A stretch of DNA of 64,000 nucleotides from Tenebrio molitor (Eukaryota; Arthropoda; Insecta; Coleoptera; Tenebrionidae): NCBI RefSeq assembly GCF_963966145.1, contig NC_091055.1, positions 12,152,001 through 12,216,000 of the forward strand. Reading direction: 5' to 3'. Below the pieces are notes generated by a model that was not told the DNA's origin, searched no databases, and saw only the letters and a program-made list of their open reading frames with translations. Positions 11,614 through 22,844 of the stretch are shown here, one piece after another. The translations under genes and the position numbers were made by a program. The first letter of the stretch is position 1; the number at the start of each line of letters is the position of its first letter.

Positions 11614-11746
11614 AATGTCTCCCTGCGTACATTAAAAGCGAAAGAAGATAAAAACTTAGATGGTCAAGCAAAAACCAATTCTTTATTCGTAGTAAGTGAG
11701 AGTGACATTCAAGTTACGCACCACACTTGATCAAAGGCACTAACCT

Positions 11747-12220
11747 TCAAATTAAATGTTCGAAATGACGCCCTCCGTTATCGATGCACGCTTGTGCCCT
11801 TCGAGCCAACATGTCGGAATTTCGTCGAATTGACTCGGCAGCATTATTCACACGAACAGTTAATTCTTCGACAGTGTTAACTGGAGTCTCATACACAATC
11901 TGTTTTAAATGGCCCCATAAAAAAAAGTCACAAGGATTTAAGTCCGGTGAACGAGCTGGCCATAAAACTGGTCCATTACGACCTATCCACCGATTTTCTA
12001 AATTAGCGTCGAACCAATTTTTAACACCTCGTGCACTGTGAGCGGGCGCTCCGTCATGTAAGTACCACATATCCCTCCGAACTTCCAACGGCACGTCATC
12101 CAAAAGGTTACTCAGCTCATTTTGTAAAAAATTTAAATATCCTTCACCATTTAAATGTGGAGGTAAGACATGTGGCCCGATTAAACGATTCCCAATTATA
12201 CCTGCCCACACGTTAATCGA
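11747..12220 (-). pseudogene. DD41D (rosa-like) mariner transposase, C-terminal half
   Basis: The ORF reads 'MWAGIIGNRLIGPHVLPPHL', 'HDGAPAHSA' with the second catalytic Asp, and 'SPDLNPCDFFLWGHLK' with the third. I count 41 residues between the two Asp, which is the DD41D spacing of the rosa-type mariners. It ends 'ACIDNGGRHFEHLI'. The first half of the gene lies at 16107-16655; a copia element sits between, bounded by AAATC. This half is open and undamaged. Confidence 0.8.
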
Positions 12221-12225
12221 AAATC

Positions 12226-12391
12226 TGTAGAGTCTATGCAGTGTTTGAAAACGTATTTGTTATTCAAAACAGATCTTTATTTGTAGCTTTTATGTTTAAT
12301 ACAACTTTTCTATTAATAATGTCATAACAAACTGTAGTTACTCAGGTAACTTGAAACATACAACTTGATGGGAGTTTGCATATTTCCAACA
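12226..12391 (-). repeat. copia 3' LTR
   Basis: 166 bp, TG..CA-type ends, matching 15940-16106 with a few substitutions and a one-base length difference. Contains an AATAAA-like site on the coding strand. Confidence 0.9.
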
Positions 12392-12422
12392 CTCCTCCTC
12401 AAACTGCATCTTGTGTCTTTCT

Positions 12423-15400
12423 TCATGTGGTCGTAGTCATGCCAAGGGCATGGATGCACTTATTCTGCTTTGGCGAAGACAATCCCTTTGTCAAAACATC
12501 GGCTGGCATTTGATCGGTGGGAAGGTACTCCACCTTGATGTCTCCTCTCTCCACGGCTTCTCGTATGAAGTGGTGACGAATATCTACGTGTTTCGTACTC
12601 ATAACCGTACGAAACACGTAGATATTCGTCACCACTTCATACGAGAAGCCGTGGAGAGAGGAGACATCAAGGTGGAGTACCTTCCCACCGATCAAATGCC
12701 AGCCGATGTTTGTTACACCTTTACAATTTTCCATGTTGAAACGACTTAAGGTTTCCTTGATGTACTTTGATTGTGACATGGTAATTGTTTGTTTCTCGAC
12801 ATCTTGTGTGAATTCTATGCCAAGACAAAAGCTCAACGGACCTAAATCTTTCATGTCGAAGAACTTCGACAGTTTTGATTTTAATCGTTGCAGTTTTCTC
12901 GGGTTGTCCGATGCGACCATGAGGTCGTCAACATAGATCACGACTATGACGATGTTTCCGTCTTCTTTATTGATATAAACACAGGGATCGGAGTTCAATG
13001 GTTTCAGTTTTTGTTGTTTTAATTTTTCGTCTAGTTTCTTGTACCACTGCCTGCCTGATTGTTTCAGGCCATAAAGTGCCTTTCTAATCAAATATACTTT
13101 GTTTCCTCTGAATTTTCGTGACTCCTTTTCATTTAGTATGTCGTAGAATTCACTTGGAACCTCCATAAATACTTCTTCTTCGATTTCGCCATTCAAATAG
13201 GCACTTGTGAAATCCAGTTGGTGTACCTGGAGACCTAATTCTACTGCGATTGCCATGAACAAACGAATTGATCCGAGTCTTGCCACAGGGGCAAACGTTT
13301 CGTTGAAATCAATACCAGGTTTTTGAGTAATACCTTTCGCCACGAGTCTGACTTTGCGACGATCGACTGATCCGTCCTTCTTGAGTTTTGTTCGTAGAAC
13401 CCACATCGATTCGACGATTTTCTTTCCCTGGGGACGATCTACAATTATCCAAGTTTTATTTCTTTTCAGAGCTTCGTATTCTGCGTTCATCGCCTTTTTC
13501 CAGTCGGCAGCTTCTGGACTAGATAGAGCTTCTGAAACTGTCTGCGGGTCGCCAAACTCGATCAGACCAGCTACATCATGCAATTCTTCGTTCTCGTGGG
13601 TTTCTTCTTCTTCGGGTTCTGCCTCGTCTTCGTTGACCTCTATCATGTTGAACAGTTTTCGCGGTCTCCCCCGCTTGCCAGTAAGAACCTTCTTTGGCCG
13701 TCCTAGACCTCTCTTCATTATCACGGGAATTTCTTCTCCGTTTTCTTCTTCCACGAGAGTTTCTCCATCTTCTTCTAGATCGCAGGTTTCTGTTTGTTTA
13801 TCTTCCTTTTGTGTTTCGGGTACGTTGAATTCAATGACGTTTTCTGGGTTTTTCTTGAAAATTTCTTCGTCGATGAAATCAGTAAAATCATTTTCTGCTT
13901 GATTACGTCCTGTGAACGTAACGTCTCTGCTTCGAATAACTTTTCTTGCTTCTGGATCCCAAAACCTTCGATTGTACGGAGTATCCGATAAAAATGCATT
14001 TTTTCGATCTTGAATCAAATTTTCCCTTTCCAGGCGCTTTATCAAGTGCAAAGGCTGTTGTCCCAAACTTTCGGAAATAGCTGACATTTGGGGTTCTTCT
14101 CGTCCACATTTTAAATGGAATTTCACCTCCCAGGCTTCGAGAAGGACACCTGTTACTGATGTGATTTGCAGTTAAAATCGCTTCAGCCCAAAAACTTGCG
14201 GAGAGTCCCGATTGTATCATTAAGCACCTCGCCGTCTCCACCAAGCTTCTGTTTTTCTTTCGGCTACTCCATTTTGTTGTGGCGTGTATTTTACAGTGAG
14301 TTCGTGTCTGATGCCTTCTTGTTTCAGAAAATCTTTCAAGTAGTGGCTGGTGTACTCGGTTCCGTTGTCTGATCGGACTGTTTTAATTTTTCGCTCCGTT
14401 TTCTTCTCAACCAAGCTTTTGTACTCCTTGAACTTCTCGATAACTTCACTTTTCTTTTTCATGAAATATACTTCGCACCATCTTGATTTGTCATCTATGA
14501 AAGTGACGAAATATCTTGAACCGCGAGAGAGTTCACGCGCATGGGTCCACAAACGTCTGTATGCACGAGTTCTAAAAGTTCTGTAGTTTGAGATACCGAC
14601 CTTGTGAATGGTTTCCGTGTCTGCTTGCCCTTCACACACGTTTCACAAACGGGTAAAGCTTCGTCGGCCTTAATGTCAATTACATCAACTTCCTGCTTGC
14701 GTATAATGTTCTTCAAATCCTTTTCGTTGAGGTGGCCAAAACGTTCATGCCATTCTTGTAATGACATAGATATCTGCGACCTCGTCTGCGACACTCTGCT
14801 TTCTTCGTACGACTCGTCGATGTAGTACATATCTTTATCTCGACGTGCTACTATGACATTTTTTCCGGTGTCGGGATTCGTTACGATGGCTTCGTTTCTT
14901 CTGAAGATAACTTCAAAACCGTGTTCGGTCATCTTCGCGACTGACAAGAGATTCGATCGTAGGTCAGGAACGTACAGAGTTTCGTCTAGTCTCACAGTGA
15001 GATTTTCTTCCACACTCAGTTTTACAGTACCGCTTCCTACAATTTTCGTTGACCAGCTTTTGGCCAAATTCAAGGTCTTCACTTTCAGGGTTCTCATTTC
15101 TTGGAATTTTGCCTTTTCAGAACACATAATCAATTTTTCCACATGTGTGACAAGCGAATTTGAAACGTTCAGTTTTAGAATTTTCAGATTTCTTGGGTTG
15201 ACTTGACCTACCAGGATTTTTGAAAATGAACATGGCATCTGAAACGTTTTCTTTTGAATTTCGTTTTCGAGCTTCATACTCTTCCAGGAGTTTTATCTTC
15301 AGTGCTTCTAATTGTGGTAATTTCTCTTGGGTTTCTATGGCAATTCCAAAAGGTTCATACTCGTCGGGAATGCTGTAGAGCAGAAGGATGGCAAGAAGGT

Positions 15401-15832
15401 CATTGATGATACAAAGTTCCATCTCTTCGAGTTTGTCCACGACGCGACGTCGAAGAAGTTCCGAATGTGATCCCTCATATCCTCACCATTTTTCATTTTC
15501 AGCAAAATTAATGTTTTCAGGAGCATCGCTTTTCGAGCGGGTCCCTGGGACTGGTAGACGCTGTGTAACTTGTTCCATATGTCTTTTGACGTAGGACAAT
15601 TCTTGATCTGTTTAAGTTCTGATGGGCAGATTGTTAAAATTAAATCTGACCAGGCCTTCGCATCGTTTGATTCCCACGTGGTTACGGCTTCTGGTTGTTC
15701 TTTTGGTTTCGGAATTGTTCCGTTCACGTATTTCCAAGAATCATTCTTAATGAGCAAAGCTTCGATTTGGATTTTCCAAGTATCGAAATTGTCTTTTCCA
15801 AGAGGTTCGATTTTCACGCTTGTGTAGCTCAT
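12423..15832 (-). pseudogene. copia gag-pol polyprotein
   Basis: Gag starts at 15832 ('MSYTSVKIEPLGKDNFDTWK') and shifts frame near 15430. The zinc knuckle is cut after 'CHTCGK', and the reading jumps to a region past the protease, so no DTG/DSG active site remains. Next come the GAG-pre-integrase domain ('WHERFGHLN'), the integrase core ('HTDVCGPM', 'TFIDDKSRW', 'VRSDNGTEY') in shifted frames near 14220-14640, and the RT ORF 12423-14126 ('VRLVAKGITQ', 'LDFTSAYLNGEI', 'VIYVDDLMV'). The RNase H is almost all gone and replaced by an inverted copy of the last 105 bp before 'ADVLTKGL'. At least three frameshifts make it defective, although the 567-codon RT ORF is open. Confidence 0.9.
12494..12711. 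repeat. 105-bp-arm palindrome inside copia
   Basis: 12494-12598 and 12607-12711 are near-perfect reverse complements with an 8-bp spacer. The left arm is the genuine element sequence, with the coding-strand peptide 'KHVDIRHHFIREAVERGDIK'. The right arm is an inverted copy that keeps the long ORF open but replaces the RNase H domain. Confidence 0.93.
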
Positions 15833-15909
15833 TTTTCGTTTTTGTAGTACTCACAAATAGCTTCAAGTTACTTTTTCGTTGCGGAATTCGTACAATTTCT
15901 TATTTTTCA

Positions 15910-15938
15910 GCGCAGTGGAAGCGTGCTGGGCCCATAAC
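15910..15938 (-). promoter_or_regulatory. copia primer-binding site, internal half of initiator tRNA-Met
   Basis: The plus strand here matches 29 bases of metazoan initiator tRNA-Met from the D-arm region through the anticodon ('GCTGGGCCCATAAC' includes the CAT). The element RNA is therefore complementary to the middle of that tRNA and not to its 3' end. Drosophila copia is known to prime from such a half-tRNA. It is not a tRNA gene: the T-arm and acceptor are missing and the match stops two bases before the LTR. Confidence 0.85.
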
Positions 15939-15939
15939 A

Positions 15940-16106
15940 TGTAGAGCCTATGCAGTGTTTGAGAACGTATTTGTGGATTCAAAACAGATCTTTATTTCTA
16001 GCTTTTATGTTTTATACAACTTTTCTATTAATAATGTCATAACAAACTGTACTTACTCAGGTAACTTGAAACATACAACTTGATGGGAGTTTGCATATTT
16101 CCAACA
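15940..16106 (-). repeat. copia 5' LTR
   Basis: 167 bp; on the coding strand it would drive transcription of the element. It is followed at once by the primer site at 15910-15938. Confidence 0.9.
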
Positions 16107-16655
16107 AAATCTTTGTTGGAAACCACATTCTCGGATTTGGTGTGGATTTTCTTCTGACAAGATGTGGGTATTATGCGAATTGAAAACTCCATCTCGAGTA
16201 AATTCTGCTTCATCTGTGGTTAAGATGATGCTTAAAAAATTGTGTTCTTCGTCGATTTTTTGAAGAAGCCATTGACAAAATGAATTCGATGTGGTGGATC
16301 TTCTGGTTTTAAGTGTTGGACACGTTGAAGATGATAAGGATGTAATCCTTGTTCGTGCAGCGTTCTCCAAATTGTGAAACTGGAAACACCCATTCGTAAT
16401 GCAAGTCGCCGGCAACTAACATTCGGTTCTTCCTCAACAGCTTGCAGAATTTCAGCCTCGATTTCGGTTGACAGGATTAAAAGTACCATAATCCCTTAAA
16501 TGCTGGACAGCATTCACAAACGTACGTGCACAGGAAACTTGGCGACCGGGAAATCTCTCCATGTATAAACGCCTGGCTGCACCAGCATTCGATAAAGCTT
16601 CCCAGTAGATCAGCACCATGTCTGTTAACTCCGGATGAGTGCACTGCACCATTTT
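16107..16655 (-). pseudogene. DD41D (rosa-like) mariner transposase, N-terminal half
   Basis: The minus strand gives 'HPELTDMVLIYWEALSNAG' and 'ARRLYMERFPGRQVSCARTF' (helix-turn-helix region), 'VEEEPNVSCRRLALRMGVS', 'TLHEQGLHPYHLQRVQHL' and then 'TTDEAEFTRDGVFNSHN' with the first catalytic Asp. It ends 'ENPHQIRECGFQQRF' at the copia TSD. The pieces lie in three frames, so two or more frameshifts have hit it. The continuation is at 11747-12220. Confidence 0.78.
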
Positions 16656-16659
16656 TGAC

Positions 16660-17759
16660 GATAATTACGGTAAATTCACTTGCCAATAAATTGTAAACAC
16701 GGCCGCATGCAGGTGAAGGACGTGACTAAATTGGGTCAGTAAGTTTTTGCAAGATCTATCCGACTAGGGGTTTTTGCCCTATTTACTTTTTTTGCGTTAA
16801 CCTTTTTCGTACGAAGCCGCTGTTTTTCCACCGTGCCATCCATAAACGACTCGATGACACGGAATACGGTGAAAATAAATTCGAGCATAAATTTGAGTTT
16901 TTGAACAAATGGTAAATAGAAAAGTAATTTGTTTTGATGAGTTCTATCACCGTTTAAATTTTCTTAACGCATTTCAATAACACGCAGTATTATTATCACC
17001 ACCAGTAGGTGGTATTACTGGTATTTTAATGAGCCACCTGCGATAAATGAGGTTAATATTATAATATCATATATGGAATAAAGAAATATTTACCTGTCCA
17101 TTTCATTTTCGTTTCGGAATACCAAATACCAAATTGACAATTGACATTTGACAATTAAAGTGACAGGACAACTGACTTGAATACTTGACAAGAATGACAG
17201 TGGTATTGCCGCGATTTCGACATTTGACAGTTGGATCTTGAATATTTCATTTTGTCATTGCGAATGCGAATTGCGATGCGATTTTCCTGATTTTGCGAAA
17301 TGTGCTACTCCGACTAGAGTACTGCTTGACCAGAATAGTTTGGCGGATGAGATGCGCAGGAAAGGAAAAGAGCGACAAGCGTAAGACAAGGATGTGGCTA
17401 CGGTTGTAGGTACGGTACACTCAATGAAACAAATTTGCTAAAAACAGCCTGGACATGCTGTTCACTTGAAGCCCGTTTCGCCAGTTCGTACACGATCTAA
17501 ACACTTCCAGACACAACAAACAAGTGCGCTTCGCTAGTGGGAGGGATTTCAGTCCACTGCGTCACCCGCCAAGCTGTTTTGGTCGACCTGCAACGCAATT
17601 GAACCAGAAAGGGCTAAGAGGTACCAACGTACCAAGGTGTACTGTATTGTAGCTATTTTGGTACAATTGTACCAACAATCGCATCACTGTAACAGATTCA
17701 AAGCGAATTGGCTAAAGGGTATACAGAAGTTGTGTCAGCATATTTTTCATTTTTGACTT
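16660..17759. other. No gene recognised
   Basis: Probably holds the mariner 5' end (near 16740 'CAAAAACTTACTGACC' on the minus strand partly resembles sequence near 11655) and then the 3' flank of the Harbinger gene. TGACA-rich stretches at 17130-17240 and GTACC-rich stretches at 17620-17680 have no assigned role. Confidence 0.4.
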
Positions 17760-18960
17760 TTAGCCAAAACATACGTTATGATCAAATTTTATATTTGAAT
17801 TCTTTAATTGCCGCCATTCTAAATCTAATGCTTGCAGATAATTTTTTGTAACCAAATTCGGGAAATGGGTCGCTAAGGGCATGAGAGACTCTCGATATTC
17901 GTTGAAAATGACATGTGGATTTAGTAATGCCATGTTTTGTAATACAGTACTGCTAAAATCAAATCTATTTTGAATTTGGGTAGCACCTTCAATATAAAAA
18001 TCTAAACATCGGGCCCGTAAAATATGAAGCTGTTCAGTTAACACTCCAAACAACCGTTCGACAACATTCCTTGTTCAAATATGACTTTCGTTACCCAGTT
18101 GTTCTGCTGGAGTGCTAGGATTTAGAAGGGGAGTCATTAAATATGTTTTGTTTGCATAGCGACTATCCCCTAACAGTACACAATTCGTGTAATTGTTATT
18201 TTCAAATTTTCCTTTAATACGGCTATTATTAGAAATGGTAGCGTCATGAGTGGAACCTGGCCATCTTGCTACAACGTCTAATATTCTTAAATGCGAATTG
18301 CAAGTAAATTGTCCATTAATGGAAAAGTGTTCTTTTCGGTTTCTAAACATTTCAGGGTCATCGCCGCCAGGAGATTGAATCTTAAATAGCTCCTAAAACT
18401 CTCGGAAATTGAACGATATTGTAAAAATCCTATTGAGTTTTTCGACACTCGTCATTAGTAGTTGGAAATCCTATATAATTCGGTGCCAACCGTGCAAATG
18501 CTTCTGATACTTTTACCACTATTCTGGAGACTGTAGAGAGATGCATCCCTGCAAAGTCTGCAACGGCGTCAAGATGTCCTCCTGTTGAATACAACCGCAA
18601 ACAAATCAACAACTTATCTATAGGAGCAACGCAGTTGTTTCTGAAAGAAAAATAAAATATAAATAAATACTAATATTAGGTAATGTTAATGGAAGAAGCG
18701 AAATAATTAACGATTGCAACCCATCGTTTCTATACTTACATATCATAAGGAAATTCCAGATTATGGTCTATCCGACCAAGAATATTCATTACAGTATCTT
18801 TCGTTAATCTAAATCTCTTTCGAAATTTTACTTCGTCCAGGGTAAGGAAGAAATGTGATCCTTCACAAAGTGTTCGCGGTATACCGAATTCTATAAAATT
18901 TATCACATCCAGCACATCTCCATCACTATCGTAATCATCCATATTTAGATTTGCAGCCAT
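17760..18960 (-). pseudogene. PIF/Harbinger transposase with one intron
   Basis: Start at 18960; exon 1 encodes an acidic N-terminus and 'FRLTKDTVMNILGRI'. A 99-bp GT..AG intron (18641-18739) follows. Exon 2 reads 'LLICLRLYSTGGHLDAVADF' and 'HLSTVSRIVVKVS' (HTH), then 'FPRVLGAI' where a deletion of about 11 bp removes the first catalytic Asp (family: GAIDCTH) and creates a stop. It continues 'IQSPGGDDPEMFRNRKEHFS', 'LDVVARWPGSTHDATI', 'LLGDSRYA' (second Asp), one TGA near 18078, and 'TRNVVERLFGVL' with the Glu. About 395 residues would be full length for the family. It is inactive but only lightly damaged. No terminal repeats were identified. Confidence 0.85.
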
Positions 18961-19190
18961 TTCGAAGATAAAACAACGAAATGATAATCACAATTTACAA
19001 AACACGTGGCAGCAACTTGTGACATGTGTCATAACATAACCTCATAACAATGACAATTGAGTTAATCCCTACCCAAACTACAAATTAATTTTTAACAATT
19101 AGTAAATGCCTAATTTAAGCTCTACTTAAAGATACCGTGCAAAGTAATTTGTCGTTTAACTATAAGTTAAAGTTAGCTACAACTTAACTA

Positions 19191-19998
19191 TAGGGTAAAT
19201 GGGGCAGAGATGGACCACTTTTTAGAAAATGTACTGCAAAATTATTATACTTCAGAAAATTCAAAATATAAAATTTATTTAAAATAATACATAGTTTAAG
19301 CCTACTTATAAACGTAACAAAACACAAATCCATTCTTTTGAACATACGTAAAAAAAATAATATATTCTGATGTGTAAAAGTCCATCTCTCCTCCACTGTG
19401 TAGGTGAGATGGACCAATGAGGGGAGGAGAGTTGGACTGGAATGAATAACAAACTTATAATCAATATTTTTTCTTGCGACCATGTTTTCCACATTGTTGG
19501 CTGCTTCTTCGTTGTTATCAGTATCTGATGAATCATTTGCCGCACTTTTCTTCCGAATATAAAATGTAGGCATATCTGAAATGAAAAATACATAAGAAAC
19601 CCTTGATCCATCTCTCCTCTGTAAAGGTGGTCCATCTGTCCTCGATGCAGAGGGGAGATGGACCACTTAATTGCAGCTAATTCTGCTTGAATATAACCAC
19701 ATTTTTAGGTTATAATATGTTTTAAACATTTAATTGTTACGTTGGAGTATGAATAATAAGCGTAAACTTACCGGATTTTTTTTAACATTAATGTTCATGT
19801 AAGGCACCAAAAATTATTCACTGCTTTTTCCCAAGATTATTTATTATTTCACTTAAATGGAACACTCTTTCCACGCGGTTATTTGTAGGAACTGGGATCA
19901 TTATAATTAACATTCGTTAGGAGAGGGGGCGCTCTGAGATACTTTTAAGACCAATAGTCCATCTCTCCTACCGGTCCATCTCTCCTCCCTTTACCCTA
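19191..19998. mobile_element. 808-bp MITE with GGAGAGATGGACC motifs
   Basis: The ends read 'TAGGGTAAATGGGGCAGAGA' and the complement 'TAGGGTAAAGGGAGGAGAGA'. The core 'GAGATGGACC' or its complement recurs about nine times: near 19205, 19385, 19408, 19425, 19610, 19628, 19655, 19962 and 19978, in both orientations. No long ORF with similarity is present, so mobilisation would need a transposase from elsewhere. The TSD is unclear (TA is possible). The superfamily is unknown to me. Confidence 0.75.
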
Positions 19999-20012
19999 AG
20001 CGGTGCAAAAAA

Positions 20013-20120
20013 AGTCAAAAAACCATTGTGGTGCAAATAACACACATTTTTCATGACATTTCCTATTACTGATCACACTGACAGATAACTCATTTGTACC
20101 ACAATGGTTTTTTGATATAT
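20013..20120. mobile_element. About 100-bp inverted-repeat MITE
   Basis: Arms 'TCAAAAAACCATTGTGGT' near 20016 and its complement near 20098-20117 flank a loop of roughly 60 bp. It sits at the truncated end of the R2-like fragment next door, where the coding sense is lost. No TSD could be fixed. Confidence 0.6.
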
Positions 20121-20124
20121 GAAC

Positions 20125-21080
20125 AGCGTTTAGGTTCTGGGCTTTTTTATAGGCGGCTGCCCTAGGACCCCGACATGTGTTTTCTTGGCCGTAGTTCTTT
20201 GTGGGGGCACCCGTGCCCCTTCCCTTTCCTCTCTTGCCTCCCTTGGGGATGATTCTTTGCAGCCATTCTTCGATGTATTGAAGCAGGTCTCGATCGGATA
20301 ATTTCAGACTTGTTTCGGCGAGGTTGATGGTTTCTTTGTCTGCGTCGTCTCCTAGGGATCTCCCTTGGCGGATCGTGTCCATAAGGAACTCCGCCAAAGT
20401 GGTGGTGGATTGGGAGGGCTCTTCCGACGTGATGGAGGTTAGGTCCGGGAGGGTGCCACTCCTGCAGAGGCTGCCGCGGGACAATCTCCGTCCGGCAAGG
20501 GGTGGTGGCTCTGATGTGGAGGTGTCTTGGGGCAGTGGGGCGTAATTGGGGGTCTCTTCTGGAATCTCTGCATCACCCTTGTCGTGCTCAGCGGAAGTTG
20601 GTTCTGCCTCGACAGTTGTGATTAGGTCGAGTTTTCTATCCGTTTCGATGATCTTGTTCCTTCATTTCTTCGTTGTCTCCTCGGCGATAATACGCATGAG
20701 CTTGAGTTTTACCGTCTGCCTCTTGGCTGCCCTAACTGTCCTAGGGGTCGGAGGGCAAGATGCTCTTGTTCTGCGGGGGGAGACGGCGATCGGGCACTGG
20801 TTCGGAGGTTGCTCCGCCGCTGGCGGACCCGGCGAGGGCGAGGCACGCGTCGCACTAGGAAAAGGCGCCTTCTTCCTTGTGCTTTTGGAGGTTTGAGGAG
20901 CTGGTCTGGAGAAGCGTTTCGCGGCCTCACTCCTTACCTCCTCCTTGGCGCGGTTCAGGAAGCCCTGGTATTCGGGCTTCCCCCTTCTATGTCTTATCTG
21001 ATGTTGCGTTAATCCGGTGGCCCTCTCAACTTCCTTGAGAAAGCCGCCACCGGGTACGGTTCGTGCCTCGATCCTCGCTG
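20125..21080 (-). pseudogene. Second R2-like LINE, N-terminal fragment
   Basis: The minus strand reads 'ERATGLTQHQIRHRRGKPEY' near 20990, the same Myb-like block as the first R2-like element ('GLTKHQIRHRRETPQYK'). Farther on it reads 'KNYGQENTCRGPRAAAYKKA', matching 'RNYGQAYTGGSERAYLYKKA' of the first. Between them lies a Ser/Pro/Arg-rich linker with frame breaks. The RT that should follow is missing: reading ends at the small MITE at 20120. The two copies differ enough to be separate families. Confidence 0.7.
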
Positions 21081-21139
21081 AAGCAAAGCTTGCTTTTTAC
21101 TTTCTATTTGGAGTTCTTTGTCAAGAGTTAAGGATTCAG

Positions 21140-22142
21140 GGCAGTTTTTGCATAACATCTTGGATTTTAAAGAATCAACGTACACAAACGGTGAAACTTA
21201 TAACGCAGATTACAATTCATACTGTCGAATAAATCGTTAATGTTATTTATAAATGTTGCAGTATGAATGGCTTCTGCAGGAATTGTTCCTGGTGTCACTG
21301 CAATTGCAGTTTCAGTTGCTCTGGCAACTGTAGCACTCATTGTTTTGCCGCTACAGATACCTTCATTTTGAGGGCACGATTCGCTGGCGAATTAATATTC
21401 AAAAAACATTCGCGAATTTTATAAAGAATGTGAAATCCTTTTTTTTTTTATCCACCTGATAAGAATCTACGAAGTGTTGAAATTTTGCTACAAAGTTATT
21501 GGAAAATCTAATGTTATAATGTGACAGTGCATTTCTTATATTTTTAAGTAGATAGGGCGTATCAAAAAAAGTTATATATTTTTTTTATTGTTAATGAAAA
21601 AATAAGGCCCTTCTCTCCCATCGGTGGTAGTTTCTTTTTTGCAATTTTTTATTCGCCGATACGTTTGTGGATCCTTGATCGCAAACGGTGGCAACCACTT
21701 CGAAACTTCGAGTTTGAAGTTCGCATATTATTTTCCAAATGACAGGTTTTAACAATATTTTTTACAAAATAATATGCGACGGGTTACTTCCAACTTTTGC
21801 GCAAACCTTGTACCATAAATACCAACGCATTTTTGGCCATCTCTTTTGTTCGCCTTAGTGTGCCCAATTAAGTCTGAGGCCCCGCATTATGTTAAATCAG
21901 CTGACAAAGCTACGTCGTCAAAACTAAGGGTACAAAACCTATTAATCCTATTCTTTTTGGAAATTACTTTTGACAATCTATCCAGTAGAACTCCAAAGTG
22001 AAGTGGCACATTTTTCAGTCCTTTTTGTAAGGTCGATTTCGATGGTAATTTTAAAATTTTAGATATGAACCTATAACACCTTGATCCTCTTTTATAAATC
22101 GCGAGTGCAAAAGCCTTATCGGCAGGAGCCCACGTATTAATT
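21140..22142 (-). pseudogene. P-element/THAP9-like transposase, 3' part
   Basis: Minus-strand pieces in order: 'INTWAPADKAFALAIYKRGS' and 'ILKLPSKSTLQKGL' (21887-22142; HTH and DNA-binding region, ending 'LSFDDVALSADL' with the first acidic box), 'LVFMVQGLRKSWKQPVAYYF' in a degraded frame near 21800, 'VVATVCDQGSTNVSANKKLQ' near 21680 (second Asp of the RNase-H-like fold), and 'ATFINNINDLFDSMNCNLRY' near 21200. These are hallmarks of P-element-type transposases. Stops and frameshifts are many. The upstream exons lie beyond a 3.8-kb insertion, at 25947-26610. Confidence 0.75.
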
Positions 22143-22844
22143 CTGTGGCGGTCGTGAAAAAGTAGGTAAGTCGAAAATGTTAATTTTTCAGGGCAACGAT
22201 TCAAAATTCCACATCATTCCTAAAATCCTGTAATTAAATAGAAACTTCTTTCTACCTGTACTTGCTTTCAATGTAAGTAAATTTTAAACTGAAAATCTGA
22301 ATTATTTAATTCCTTGATTTATTATTTTATTTTATATTTTTTTAATTAACATTAGACTTAACCATTATTAATCATGAGTTATCCATTTTTGCACAGTCTT
22401 TTTACTCCTTCTTAATGAATTATCATGTTTTTTATTGTTGTGTGTATTTCAAAAGGAGTTGATTTCAACTTTACTAGGTGCATTCGGTAAGCACAAAATA
22501 GCATAAAATTAGCTTGACGTTTCGCTTCGACAAGTTGTGACATTTATCAAGATCCGTTCACACAGGAGAAAATTCTCAAATTCTGACAGTGTGGAACAAA
22601 ACAAATATTTTCAGATTGTATTTATTTTATTAACATAATAATATTTTACAAAAAAAAAAAAAAAAACAAACCTGTCAACATTATTATCAAAATGTTATTA
22701 ATAGATACAAAATAAAAGAAACACAAAATATGTACTCCTATAAAATACAAAATCATTCGAGTAGATACACAAAACAGTTAGTAAGGGAAGCGATAATAAA
22801 AATAATATGAAATGAATTTATGAACTCCGAATTAAAGTAAAGTT

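Larger units (their letters stand above)
12226..16106 (-). mobile_element. Ty1/copia LTR retrotransposon
   Basis: A 3881-bp minus-strand copia element with 166-167 bp LTRs (12226-12391 and 15940-16106) that begin TGTTGG and end CTCTACA on the coding strand. They differ at about seven places by eye, so the insertion is not very recent. A 5-bp TSD (AAATC) flanks it. Gene order follows the copia type: gag, (protease lost), integrase, RT, RNase H (mostly lost). It interrupts the DD41D mariner transposase gene. Confidence 0.93.
12221..16111. repeat. 5-bp target site duplication of copia
   Basis: AAATC lies at 12221-12225 directly before the left LTR and at 16107-16111 directly after the right LTR. 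This fixes the boundaries of the copia insertion inside the DD41D mariner. Confidence 0.9.

Noticed and set aside
15910..15938. A tRNA-Met gene
   Set aside because: Only the internal half of the tRNA is present and it abuts a copia LTR, so it is a primer-binding site.
16985..17035. A CRISPR-like or tandem array
   Set aside because: Only a short imperfect palindrome (CACCACCAGTAGGTGG) is present; no spacer-repeat pattern exists anywhere in the window.
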